Below, piece by piece: positions 44,672 to 53,247 of a stretch of 64,000 bases of DNA. Position 1 is the stretch's first letter; every line of letters starts with the position of its first letter. Source of the stretch: Clostridium frigidicarnis (GTDB taxonomy: Bacteria; Bacillota; Clostridia; Clostridiales; Clostridiaceae); NCBI RefSeq assembly GCF_900111985.1, contig NZ_FOKI01000005.1, positions 62,001-126,000 of the forward strand, read 5' to 3'. The notes beneath the pieces were generated by a model. That model was given only the letters and a program-made list of their open reading frames with translations. It was not told the origin of the DNA and did no database searches. The position numbers were made by a program, and so were the translations under genes.

Positions 44672-46849
44672 TTAATCTCCGCCATTTATTGATAAAGTAA
44701 TGTTTATTATATTACCTCTTGCTACAACAGTTTTAGCCTCAACACTTTGACCTGAAACTAATCCTTCTCCTTCAAAGCTTGCTTTAAGACCTAAACTATT
44801 TAAAACCTGTGTGGCCTTTTCTTTAGTCATACCAATTAATTCTGGTACCATCACTTCTTTATTATAATTTGCAGCTCCCTCAGTGTAAAGTATGATTTTT
44901 CCTCCTTCTTTTGCTATATATCCTGGCTTAGGATTCATATCATTAATATTTCCACCATTTCCTTGAACTTCTACCTCCAACTTAGAATTTTTTAATGCTG
45001 CTATAGCTTTATCCTTTGACATTCCTCTAACTTCTGGAACCATAACATCATTTAATAAGCTTTTTGCAACATCTTCTGCACTAGCATCTGACTTAAATTC
45101 TAAATAATTAAATATATCATTAAATACTTGTTTTGCAACTGGAACAGCAACTTCAGATGCATAATAGGTCCCTGCACTTGGCTCATCTACTGAAACAAAC
45201 ACTGTTATTTTAGGGTCATTTGATGGTGCCATTCCAACAAATGAAGCAACATATTTACCTGCCTCATATGAACCATTCTGTGGATTAACCTTTTGAGCCG
45301 TTCCTGTTTTACCAGCTATATGATATCCGTCTATAAAGGTCTTCTTACCACTACCCTCAGTTACAACTCTTTCAAGATATTGTCTTAATAATGTTGTATT
45401 TTCTTCACTTGCTACTCTTTTTGAATCATAGTCATCATATTTTGTAATATCACTATCATCTTCGCTTTTAATTTCCTTCATAACATGTGGCTTTATCCAA
45501 ACACCATTATTAGCTACAGCATTAAAGCCTGCTAAAAACTGTATAGGTGTAACTGTATTAGTTTGTCCAAACGCAATAGTTGCTAAGTCAATCTCACTAA
45601 TACTTTCCGTTTTCTTAACTATTCCCTTAGCTTCTCCTGGCAAATCTATTCCCGTTGGCTTTCCAAATCCAAATTCATCTATATGTTTATTTAATTTCTC
45701 TGCCCCAAGCATTTTACCTAACTCAACAAATCCAACATTACAAGAGTTTTTTATTATATCTGGAAATTTTTGAGTTCCATGTCCATTTCTGTTCCAGCAG
45801 TGAATAGTTCTATTTCCAATCTTAATACTTCCTGGACATGTGAAAGTTGTACCATCATTTATTATACCTTCTTCTAAAGCAGCTGTTGATGTTATTACTT
45901 TAAAAATTGATCCTGGTTCATAGGTATCATTTACAGCTCTGTTTCTCCACATTTTTTGGAGTTCATCACTGTTTTCAGCACCCTCTCTTGGATTGTTTGG
46001 ATTAAAATCAGGTTTATTTACAAGGGCATAAACCTCACCACTTTTTGGATCCATTACTATTATAGACACAGCCTTAGCTTTATTGTCACTCATTGCCTGT
46101 TCTGCAGCTTTTTCTGCAAAATATTGGATTTTTTCATCTATGGTTAAGTATACATCCTTACCTGGTATTGGATCTGTATACTCTGATATTACGTTAGGAA
46201 GCTCTCCACTATTTCTATCTAACTCTGTTATACGCATCCCTGGAACACCCGATAAGTATTTATTATATGTTAACTCTACCCCTGTTAAACCTTCTCCATC
46301 TACATTGGTTGATCCAAGTACATGTGATAGAAAATTATTATTAGGATAATATCTTTTGGTATCTGGTGATACCATAACTCCCTTTATGTTTAAAGCACTA
46401 ACCTTGTCCGCTTCTGACTTTTCAATTCTTCTAACAAGATTAGCTGAACCCATTGGTTCTCCACTTGGAAGTGTTTTTGTTAGAATCTTAAAAACAGTAT
46501 CTCTTTCCATAGACGTAGCTTCTGAAAGCTTACCTGCCAATTCTTCCATTGTTATGTTATTTTTATTATTATTTTGTCTTATTGCATTCAGATCCAAGTC
46601 AATTCTATATACATTGGCACTTACAGCAAGTTCATTTCCATTTCTATCAAGAATTCTTCCTCTTTTTGCTGATAATTTTACTTCACTTGTCCATTGTTCC
46701 TTTGCCTTATATGATAAGTAATCTCCCTTCACCATCATTATATAAAATAATCTAAAAATCAGAACAAAGAGTAGTAGGAATAAACCTAGTAGAACTATTG
46801 TCATCCTTTTTCTTACTACAACTTCATCTTTGTAATCACCTTTCGACAC
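44672..46849 (-). CDS. spoVD: SpoVD/PbpB-type class B penicillin-binding protein
   Basis: 725 residues starting at a GTG (46849) with GGAGGTAGCAAT before it. Short cytoplasmic tail, one transmembrane helix (about 17-37), dimerisation domain, transpeptidase domain with PGSIFKVITS (SxxK), KNSCNVG (SxN-type) and AGKTGTAQK (KTG), then two PASTA repeats (VMVPEVRGMSKDKAIAALKNS; VMVPELIGMTKEKATQVLNS). B. subtilis SpoVD has one PASTA and PbpB has two, so this may be the vegetative division PBP, the spore cortex PBP or both. It pairs with the SEDS protein spoVE. Confidence 0.9.
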   Translation of the reverse strand: MSKGDYKDEVVVRKRMTIVLLGLFLLLFVLIFRLFYIMMVKGDYLSYKAKEQWTSEVKLSAKRGRILDRNGNELAVSANVYRIDLDLNAIRQNNNKNNITMEELAGKLSEATSMERDTVFKILTKTLPSGEPMGSANLVRRIEKSEADKVSALNIKGVMVSPDTKRYYPNNNFLSHVLGSTNVDGEGLTGVELTYNKYLSGVPGMRITELDRNSGELPNVISEYTDPIPGKDVYLTIDEKIQYFAEKAAEQAMSDNKAKAVSIIVMDPKSGEVYALVNKPDFNPNNPREGAENSDELQKMWRNRAVNDTYEPGSIFKVITSTAALEEGIINDGTTFTCPGSIKIGNRTIHCWNRNGHGTQKFPDIIKNSCNVGFVELGKMLGAEKLNKHIDEFGFGKPTGIDLPGEAKGIVKKTESISEIDLATIAFGQTNTVTPIQFLAGFNAVANNGVWIKPHVMKEIKSEDDSDITKYDDYDSKRVASEENTTLLRQYLERVVTEGSGKKTFIDGYHIAGKTGTAQKVNPQNGSYEAGKYVASFVGMAPSNDPKITVFVSVDEPSAGTYYASEVAVPVAKQVFNDIFNYLEFKSDASAEDVAKSLLNDVMVPEVRGMSKDKAIAALKNSKLEVEVQGNGGNINDMNPKPGYIAKEGGKIILYTEGAANYNKEVMVPELIGMTKEKATQVLNSLGLKASFEGEGLVSGQSVEAKTVVARGNIINITLSINGGD

Positions 46850-46877
46850 ATTGCTACCTCCAAACTAGCACTAATTA

Positions 46878-47363
46878 CTAAAAGAATAAATCTTTAAAAA
46901 AATTCAGCATGCTATTATCTTTAGCCTCTATTTTCTCATCTTCTTGAAAATTGTCTTTGTTCAAATCAAGAGAAAGAGCATTTTTCCTATCTGGAGCTAC
47001 CATTCCAAGCTTCTGTTCTGCACTACTTTTTACATATTCAAAATTACTAAATTTAAGAAGTTCTACTTTTAAGTTATCATTTGCCTCATTTACTTTTCTA
47101 ACTTCTTTTTTTAAATCTAACAATGTTTTTTGTTTAGTAAACGTATTGCCATAGCTATATACCACTGAAAAACCGCATATAAATAACAAAGCAATAACTT
47201 TCAAAGTACCTTTTTTCACTTGCCATTGACGTTCCTTATTTCTTTTATTTCGTTCTTTTTTCACCCTTTTAAGTTCTCTATATTCTTTACTTATTTTTCT
47301 GTCTTGCTCTTCATTTGGTACACTCACAGTAGATCCATTAATGCTTTTCTCATTTATTATCAT
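46878..47363 (-). CDS. ftsL: Cell division protein FtsL
   Basis: 161 residues. A basic, charged N-terminus (KEYRELKRVKKERNKRNKERQW), one transmembrane helix (about 55-72) and an extracellular leucine-zipper-like coiled coil (about 75-125). The sequence is poorly conserved in the family; assignment rests on topology and place between rsmH and the PBP gene. It forms the FtsQLB complex with FtsQ. Confidence 0.85.
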   Translation of the reverse strand: MIINEKSINGSTVSVPNEEQDRKISKEYRELKRVKKERNKRNKERQWQVKKGTLKVIALLFICGFSVVYSYGNTFTKQKTLLDLKKEVRKVNEANDNLKVELLKFSNFEYVKSSAEQKLGMVAPDRKNALSLDLNKDNFQEDEKIEAKDNSMLNFFKDLFF

Positions 47364-47381
47364 TCTTATTCACCCCTAAGA

Positions 47382-48323
47382 TTATTTAGAACAAATTTTT
47401 TCTACACATCTAAGCTTAGCACTTCTGCTTCTTGGGTTAATTTCTAACTCTTGTTCACTTGGGTCAATAGGTTTTCTTGTTAAAACTTTCACCTTGGGTT
47501 TCTTATTACAGATACACATAGGAAAGTCTCTAGGACAAGTACAGGGATTTTCTAACGCCTTAAATTTAACCTTTACTATTCTATCTTCTAATGAATGGAA
47601 TGTTATTATTCCCATTCTTCCATTCTCATTTAAGTGTTCTACCCCATCTTCTATTGCTTTATTTAATATTGCAAGTTCTCTATTAACCTCTATTCTTATT
47701 GCTTGAAATGTCCTTTTAGCTGGATGTGGTCCTTCTCTCCTGGCTTTAGCTGGAATAGCCGCTTTTATTATATCTACAAGTTCAAAAGTAGTTTCTATAG
47801 GCTTAGGGCTTCTTCTATCAACAATAAAGTCAGCCACACGTTTAGCGAATCTTTCCTCTCCATATTCTTTAATTATTTTGTATAGCTGCTCCTTAGAATA
47901 TCCGTTAACAATATCATATGCGGAGAAATCACTATCTCTATCCATTCTCATATCTAATGCACCATCATGCATATAACTAAATCCTCTTTCCCCTGCATCC
48001 AATTGATATGATGAAACTCCCAAATCCATAAGTATTCCATCAACCTTATCTATACCTAAATTCTTAAGTATTTCTTCAATATTATGAAAGTTGTCATGTA
48101 CGTATATTACATTTTCATATTCTTTTAATCTTTCTTTTGCAGCTTTTAATGCATCTGTATCCTGATCTATACCAATTAATGTACCTTTTGAGGATAACCT
48201 CTTTATTATTTCACTAGAATGTCCTGCTCCTCCTAATGTACAATCAACATATATTCCATCTTCTTTTATATTTAATGCATCTATACATTCCTCTAATAAA
48301 ACTGATATGTGTTTAAACTCCAT
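47382..48323 (-). CDS. rsmH: 16S rRNA m4C1402 methyltransferase RsmH (MraW)
   Basis: 313 residues. [18 protein letters not shown] motif [46 protein letters not shown] and [13 protein letters not shown] are all diagnostic. It methylates C1402 in the 16S rRNA decoding centre. First gene of the dcw unit; AAAAGGAGATTTACT precedes the ATG. The mraZ gene that normally precedes it is not present. Confidence 0.97.
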   Translation of the reverse strand: MEFKHISVLLEECIDALNIKEDGIYVDCTLGGAGHSSEIIKRLSSKGTLIGIDQDTDALKAAKERLKEYENVIYVHDNFHNIEEILKNLGIDKVDGILMDLGVSSYQLDAGERGFSYMHDGALDMRMDRDSDFSAYDIVNGYSKEQLYKIIKEYGEERFAKRVADFIVDRRSPKPIETTFELVDIIKAAIPAKARREGPHPAKRTFQAIRIEVNRELAILNKAIEDGVEHLNENGRMGIITFHSLEDRIVKVKFKALENPCTCPRDFPMCICNKKPKVKVLTRKPIDPSEQELEINPRSRSAKLRCVEKICSK

Positions 48324-48749
48324 AGTAAATCTCCTTTTAAATTTTGCTTGTTTATTATTTAATTTTTTCTCAATAGTTAATATTATTTTTTTATTATCTA
48401 AACCCTTTAATATGACTACATTTACTCTTTCCTTTTATATATTATAATATTCTTTTCTCATTTGAACTAGTAAAAATGTGCTTTTGTATTAAATTTTATT
48501 TTAAAACTTTTGTAAAGTGCATAATTTCAACTATATTTAATTCACATCATAGAAATTTATTCTCTAAAAAATTTAAAAAACCTTTTTTAAATGTATTTTT
48601 CAATCTAATTATTTTCTTCTAATAAATTCCAAGTTTTTATCTAATTATTTTAAAAATCGTTGAATATCTTATATAGATATAAAATATTTCGCATTAATCG
48701 CTACATTATAATTAAATTCACTATAATATTACAAAATAGAATAAAAGTG
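48324..48749. other. Gene-free AT-rich region upstream of rsmH
   Basis: About 425 bp with no coding region of note. It must hold the rsmH promoter (TATAAT-like boxes are frequent, but no convincing -35/-10 pair stands out). No mraZ, riboswitch or repeat was recognised. Confidence 0.6.
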
Positions 48750-48778
48750 TTGACAATTATTTCATTTTGTAATATTAT
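48750..48778 (+). promoter_or_regulatory. Strong promoter of tRNA-Sec
   Basis: A consensus TTGACA (48750-48755) and TATTAT (48773-48778) are spaced exactly 17 bp and end 18 bp upstream of the mature tRNA 5' end. Confidence 0.85.
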
Positions 48779-48796
48779 ATAAAACGTAAGCTACAT

Positions 48797-48893
48797 GGGA
48801 GTAGATGAGTGCTGGTGTGCTCGCCGGTCTTCAAAACCGTGTTGTGGTGCTAAGACCACCATGGGTGGGTTCGATTCCCACATATTCCCGCCA
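48797..48893 (+). tRNA. selC: Selenocysteine tRNA (anticodon TCA)
   Basis: 97 nt with encoded CCA. Acceptor strands GGGAGTAG and ATATTCCC (8-bp type, one G-U and one terminal mismatch), discriminator G. The D stem is 6 bp (GAGTGC/GTGCTC) with a 4-nt TGGT loop, the anticodon loop CTTCAAA carries TCA, there is a long variable arm with GTGGT/ACCAC, and the T arm is GTGGG/CCCAC around TTCGATT. The long acceptor, 6-bp D stem and TCA anticodon mark a bacterial tRNA-Sec that decodes UGA. The selA, selB and selD genes are not in the window. Confidence 0.93.
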
Positions 48894-48895
48894 AC

Positions 48896-48931
48896 AAAAA
48901 GATTGAGATATTTAATATTCTCGGTCTTTTT
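48896..48931 (+). terminator. Intrinsic terminator of tRNA-Sec
   Basis: A 13-bp stem (48896-48908 with 48919-48931, two G-U pairs) and a T-run begin 3 nt after the CCA end. Confidence 0.88.
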
Positions 48932-48980
48932 TTACTTTATAGGATATTATAAAATTTCGAATCTGTAGATAACTTTGATA

Positions 48981-49130
48981 ACTAATAAAATATATAGATC
49001 TTTTATTAGTACACCATTTCAATGTTAAATCTATCTATTATAGAACTAATCTTCATTTACGTGGTGTTATTTCAACTATCTAAATGTTATATATTTTATT
49101 ACCTGTTTACCCACATAGTAAAATGGTGTG
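48981..49130. repeat. Inverted-repeat-bounded spacer, possible miniature element
   Basis: In the tRNA-Sec/ychF gap (48932-49166) a perfect 10-bp inverted repeat (48981-48990 with 49001-49010) directly abuts a 120-bp stretch bounded by ACACCATTT (49011-49019) and AAATGGTGT (49121-49129). No coding potential. It could be a decayed miniature transposable element or chance AT-rich pairing. Confidence 0.35.
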
Positions 49131-49166
49131 TTGGGCACCATCTGTAGCCCTGATATAAATAAAAAC

Positions 49167-49199
49167 ACACATAATTAGGATAATAACCTAATTATGTGT
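49167..49199 (-). terminator. Intrinsic terminator after ychF
   Basis: A 13-bp stem (49167-49179 with 49187-49199) is followed on the minus strand by TGTTTTTATTT. It starts 12 bp after the ychF stop. Confidence 0.85.
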
Positions 49200-49211
49200 T
49201 TCTTTCTTTAA

Positions 49212-50309
49212 TTAAACATTAAATCTAAATTGAACTACATCTCCATCTTTCATCACATACTCTTTTCCTTCAAGTCTGTAACATCCCTTTTCTTTAGCAG
49301 CAGCCTCAGAACCACACTCAATTAAGTCATTATAAGAAACAACCTCAGCTCTTATAAAACCTCTCTCTATATCTGAATGTATCTTACCAGCAGCTGCTGG
49401 AGCCTTTGTTCCATTGTGTATAGTCCATGCTCTTACTTCTTGAACACCTGCTGTTAAATAGCTCATTAGTCCTAATAACTTATAGCTCTTTCTAACTAAT
49501 TGATCAAGACCTGTTTCATGAAGACCGTACTCTTCAAGCATAGCCATTTTTTCATCATCTTCTAAAGTTGACAGTTCTTCCTCTATTTTTGCACTTATAA
49601 CTACAACTTCTGAATTTTCAGATTCTGCATATTCTTTTACTTTTTTAACATATTCATTTTCAATATTTCCATCCATTAAATCATCTTCTGATATATTTGC
49701 AACGTATAAAACTGATTTTGAAGTTATTAAAAACAAGCTATCTATGAATTCTTTCTCATCATCAGTAGCTTCTAATGTTCTTACAGGTTTTCCTGCTTCT
49801 AACTGTTCTTTCATTCTTTCCATTATTGCATATTCTGCTTTAGCCTTTTTATCTCCTGATCTCACAAGCTTTAAGGCTCTTTCCATTCTTCTTTCTAGAA
49901 CTTCTAAATCTGAAAATATAAGTTCAAGATTTATTGTTTCTATGTCTCTTATAGGATCTACACTTCCATCAACGTGCACAACATTTTCGTCACTAAAACT
50001 TCTAACAACATGAACTATTGCTGATACCTCTCTTATATGAGATAAAAACTTATTTCCAAGACCTTCTCCCTTACTTGCTCCTCTAACTAATCCAGCTATA
50101 TCATAAAATTCTATAGCAGTATATACTTTTCTTTTAGTGTTATACATCTTTTCTAAAACATCTAATCTTTTATCAGGAACACTTACAACTCCAACATTTG
50201 GTTCTATAGTACAGAATGGGTAGTTTGCAGACTCCGCTCCTGCCTTTGTTATTGCATTAAATAAAGTACTTTTACCAACATTAGGTAACCCAACTATTCC
50301 AAGTTTCAT
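49212..50309 (-). CDS. ychF: Ribosome-binding ATPase YchF
   Basis: 365 residues of the Obg-related family. G1 GLPNVGKST is at 7-15, followed by DIAGLVRGASKGEGLGNKFLSHIR, the noncanonical G4 region VANISEDD in place of NKxD (as in ATP-preferring YchF), a coiled coil and the C-terminal TGS-like domain (AWTIHNGTKAPAAAGKIHSDIERGFIRAEV). It binds the ribosome and responds to oxidative stress in other bacteria. Monocistronic, with a promoter about 150 bp upstream. Confidence 0.96.
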   Translation of the reverse strand: MKLGIVGLPNVGKSTLFNAITKAGAESANYPFCTIEPNVGVVSVPDKRLDVLEKMYNTKRKVYTAIEFYDIAGLVRGASKGEGLGNKFLSHIREVSAIVHVVRSFSDENVVHVDGSVDPIRDIETINLELIFSDLEVLERRMERALKLVRSGDKKAKAEYAIMERMKEQLEAGKPVRTLEATDDEKEFIDSLFLITSKSVLYVANISEDDLMDGNIENEYVKKVKEYAESENSEVVVISAKIEEELSTLEDDEKMAMLEEYGLHETGLDQLVRKSYKLLGLMSYLTAGVQEVRAWTIHNGTKAPAAAGKIHSDIERGFIRAEVVSYNDLIECGSEAAAKEKGCYRLEGKEYVMKDGDVVQFRFNV

Positions 50310-50462
50310 CTATGTACATTCCTTTCTCGTTTTAAATCTATATTTTTAAACCACCATTAGCTTGTATTAAAACAACGTATTATTGTTTATCACAACTGGT
50401 TTATTAATAAACTTATGTATAAATTTCAATCCTACTCCAGGGCATTTTATCCCTAGAATACG

Positions 50463-50492
50463 ATTATACCGTTAGCCCCACTTAATAGTCAA
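50463..50492 (-). promoter_or_regulatory. ychF promoter with a long structured leader
   Basis: On the minus strand TTGACT (50487-50492) and TATAAT (50463-50468) are 18 bp apart. The leader to 50310 is about 145 nt and contains a stem CTAGGG/CCCTGG soon after the start, then nested AAACCA/TGGTTT and AAACAA/TTGTTT pairings. No known riboswitch consensus was matched. Confidence 0.6.
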
Positions 50493-50514
50493 GTATTACA
50501 GATTTTAAGTGTTT

Positions 50515-52287
50515 TTATTGTTTTTTTATGCTTTGGTTTATAAATTCTATCTCTTTTGATGTTAAATTATAAAAATCATATAATTCTTCCTCTGTAAAAT
50601 TACAACTTAAAAACCTGTTCAAATCACTTAATATACCTATTTTCAAAAGATTATTAGGATAATATTCATATAAATAATCTCCTAACTTTTTAAGTACAGT
50701 TTTTATATAAAACTCATATATTTTACTATTTAAAATTTTTGTAAGATTTTCATATGACAATATATCTTTAGCTAGTATAAACCCATATACATCTGCACTA
50801 AAATAACTTCCATCCTCATCTATGGCAAATCTATTTTCATTAGATTTATATGGATGTATTATTTTTTTCTTTTTAAAACTCTCCTTATCCCTACCCCATT
50901 GTAATTCATACCATTTTCTAATACCTCTTATACACTCTCTTCTATTATTTAATTTTTCTTTAAATGGTTCTATATAGTTTAATGAATTTTTATGAATTTC
51001 TTCCTTTATATCATTTGAATATATCAATTTTAGATTACTTTTGTTTACTTTATTCTTATCTATATTACTACTTTTAATCCAAGAATGTATTAAATCCCTT
51101 TCTATTTTATGATTATTAATTATTTCTTCATTCACTATAAATGCTTTATCACAACCTGTAATAACGCCTTGAAAACTCTCCACTAAATTTCCAAGTTTAC
51201 AATTGCTTCTTCTTATAATTTTATTTACTATACTTTTTTCAATCTCATCTAGAATAATCCAATTTTCATGTTCTAAATCACCGAATTTACATTTTATTAT
51301 ATGTATGTTTTTTTTTGTATCAACTTCACTTATAAAATTAAATTTTTTTTCTCTTATTTGGTTTAAGAAAGGTCTAAGAACCTGAAAATTGTATTCTTTG
51401 TTTACACATGATGAGTTCTTTAAAAATAATATGGCTGGGTCTATCCCAGTACCTTTAAAAGGTCTCAATCCATAATAATCAATTATTGTTTTGATTTCAT
51501 AGTTGTTTTTTATAAAACTTCTAATACTAATAGCATTTTGCCCTTCTAAAAAATATCTTGATATTATAAATACAACTATACCTTCTTCTAAACATATTTT
51601 TTTTGCCTTTTTTATAAAACAATAGCATAGATCACTTTTATTTTTATAAACATCACAATAAAACTCTTTTATATTCTTTATATAAGACTTGTCTATAGAT
51701 TTATGACCTATATATGGAGGATTCCCCAAAATAACATCAAACTTTTCTTTTTCATCTAACATAAGAAAATCATCATTTCTTATGTTGTCACTAAAATCGT
51801 TATCATCAATTAAAGACCATAAATCTAATCTTAATATCTCTATAGCTTTTTTATCTATATCAAATCCATATATGTTTTTTTCTAATATATGCTTATGTAA
51901 CATATACTTATTTAAATTAAGATTATTTATTTTATTTATCATTTCTATGTTATCACAATAAATTTCAAATAAATATTTATATAGTTCGATTACAAAATTT
52001 CCTCCCCCACAACTAGGATCTAGTATCTTGATAAATGGATTTTTTATTATCATCTCTTTATTTATAGAATTCTTTATTATATATCTTACAATATTTCTTG
52101 GTGTATATACTGCACCCTTTTCCTTTTGTTTCTTTACAATTTCATTGTAAAAATCACTAAAATATATTTCTTGTTCCATGTTTAGATAGTTTTTACACTC
52201 ATTAATTTTCTCTTTTATGTTAATACTATTATCTGATGAATATATTTCTTTATAATATTTTTTTATAATCAAATCAAATTTATCCAT
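50515..52287 (-). CDS. Solitary N6-adenine DNA methyltransferase, Eco57I/TaqI type (CamA-like)
   Basis: 590 residues. Motif X GAVYTPRNIV is at 59-68, motif I DPSCGGGNF at 90-98 and the catalytic NPPY at 189-192 in ILGNPPYIGH. A C-terminal half of about 350 residues looks like a TaqI-type target recognition region. No nuclease motif or domain is visible, and no restriction or specificity gene is adjacent, so it is an orphan methyltransferase. Size and architecture resemble C. difficile CamA, which affects sporulation; orthology is a hypothesis. Its start is 30 bp from the divergent pdaA. Confidence 0.85.
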   Translation of the reverse strand: MDKFDLIIKKYYKEIYSSDNSINIKEKINECKNYLNMEQEIYFSDFYNEIVKKQKEKGAVYTPRNIVRYIIKNSINKEMIIKNPFIKILDPSCGGGNFVIELYKYLFEIYCDNIEMINKINNLNLNKYMLHKHILEKNIYGFDIDKKAIEILRLDLWSLIDDNDFSDNIRNDDFLMLDEKEKFDVILGNPPYIGHKSIDKSYIKNIKEFYCDVYKNKSDLCYCFIKKAKKICLEEGIVVFIISRYFLEGQNAISIRSFIKNNYEIKTIIDYYGLRPFKGTGIDPAILFLKNSSCVNKEYNFQVLRPFLNQIREKKFNFISEVDTKKNIHIIKCKFGDLEHENWIILDEIEKSIVNKIIRRSNCKLGNLVESFQGVITGCDKAFIVNEEIINNHKIERDLIHSWIKSSNIDKNKVNKSNLKLIYSNDIKEEIHKNSLNYIEPFKEKLNNRRECIRGIRKWYELQWGRDKESFKKKKIIHPYKSNENRFAIDEDGSYFSADVYGFILAKDILSYENLTKILNSKIYEFYIKTVLKKLGDYLYEYYPNNLLKIGILSDLNRFLSCNFTEEELYDFYNLTSKEIEFINQSIKKQ

Positions 52288-52317
52288 ACATTACAACTCC
52301 TAAGATGAGGTGATTTT

Positions 52318-53157
52318 ATGAGAAAATTTCTTATATACTCTTTAATTGGTCTCCATATATGTAGTTTACCAAAAATATCTATGATTGAAAACTTAAACAA
52401 TAGTGTTATTACAGATACCCAAACCATATCTAGTAACTTAGAAACCAAAGAGTTAAATTGGTACTTTCAAATACGAAATGATGGTATTCCACCAAATGCT
52501 CCAAAAGAAAGTAAACGCTTTATAGCCAATTACGATTCCTATTACTTAGGTGATACTTCATCAAAAGTAATTTACTTAACCTTTGATGAAGGTTATGAAA
52601 ATGGTTTTACTCCTGAAATCCTAGACATTCTAAAAAATAATAATGTTCCCGCTGCCTTTTTTGTTGTAAAACCTTATATAAAGCAAAATCCTGATTTAAT
52701 AAAAAGAATGGTCGATGAAGGTCACTTAGTGTGCAACCACAGTACAACTCATCCTTCAATGGCATCTATTACTGACAAAGATAAATTTAATAAAGAGTTT
52801 TCTAATGTAGAAGAAGAATATAAAAATCTAATTGGTGAAGATATTCCAAAATTCTTTAGACCTCCTATGGGAAAATATAGTGAAACATCTCTAAAATACA
52901 CTAAAGATTTAGGTTATAAAAGTATATTTTGGAGTTTTGCATATCACGATTGGGATATTAAAAACCAACCTGAAAAAACTAAAGCAAAGGAAACTATATT
53001 AAAACGTACTCACAATGGAGGAATAATATTATTACATGCAGTATCAAAAACAAACACAGAAATTTTAGATGATGTAATAAAAGAATGGAAATCAATGGGA
53101 TATGAAATCAAACCATTAACTGAACTTCCAGATACTCCAATATTCTTACATGAATAA
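52318..53157 (+). CDS. pdaA: PdaA-type delta-lactam-biosynthetic polysaccharide deacetylase
   Basis: 279 residues. A signal peptide-like N-terminus (about 1-20) precedes the NodB domain with YLTFDEGYENG (motif 1, PdaA variant of TFDDG), HSTTHPSM (motif 2, zinc ligands) and RPPMGKYSE (motif 3). PdaA removes acetyl groups from MurNAc on the way to muramic delta-lactam in spore cortex, a requirement for germination. GAGGTGATTTT precedes the ATG. Exported to the intermembrane space of the forespore. Confidence 0.9.
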   Translation: MRKFLIYSLIGLHICSLPKISMIENLNNSVITDTQTISSNLETKELNWYFQIRNDGIPPNAPKESKRFIANYDSYYLGDTSSKVIYLTFDEGYENGFTPEILDILKNNNVPAAFFVVKPYIKQNPDLIKRMVDEGHLVCNHSTTHPSMASITDKDKFNKEFSNVEEEYKNLIGEDIPKFFRPPMGKYSETSLKYTKDLGYKSIFWSFAYHDWDIKNQPEKTKAKETILKRTHNGGIILLHAVSKTNTEILDDVIKEWKSMGYEIKPLTELPDTPIFLHE

Positions 53158-53197
53158 AATAAAAGTTACAAAGGTTTAAATCTTTGTAACTTTTATT
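53158..53197 (+). terminator. Intrinsic terminator after pdaA
   Basis: A perfect 16-bp stem (53158-53173 with 53182-53197) with an 8-nt loop directly follows the pdaA stop; it may also serve the convergent membrane protein gene. Confidence 0.88.
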
Positions 53198-53247
53198 TCT
53201 AGATAATTCTATGTAATTATTATAATCTCTCATAGAATATTTTGGTC

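Noticed and set aside
48324-48749. A hidden mraZ gene upstream of rsmH
   Set aside because: No frame of suitable length or MraZ-like sequence was found; the region is AT-rich and non-coding.
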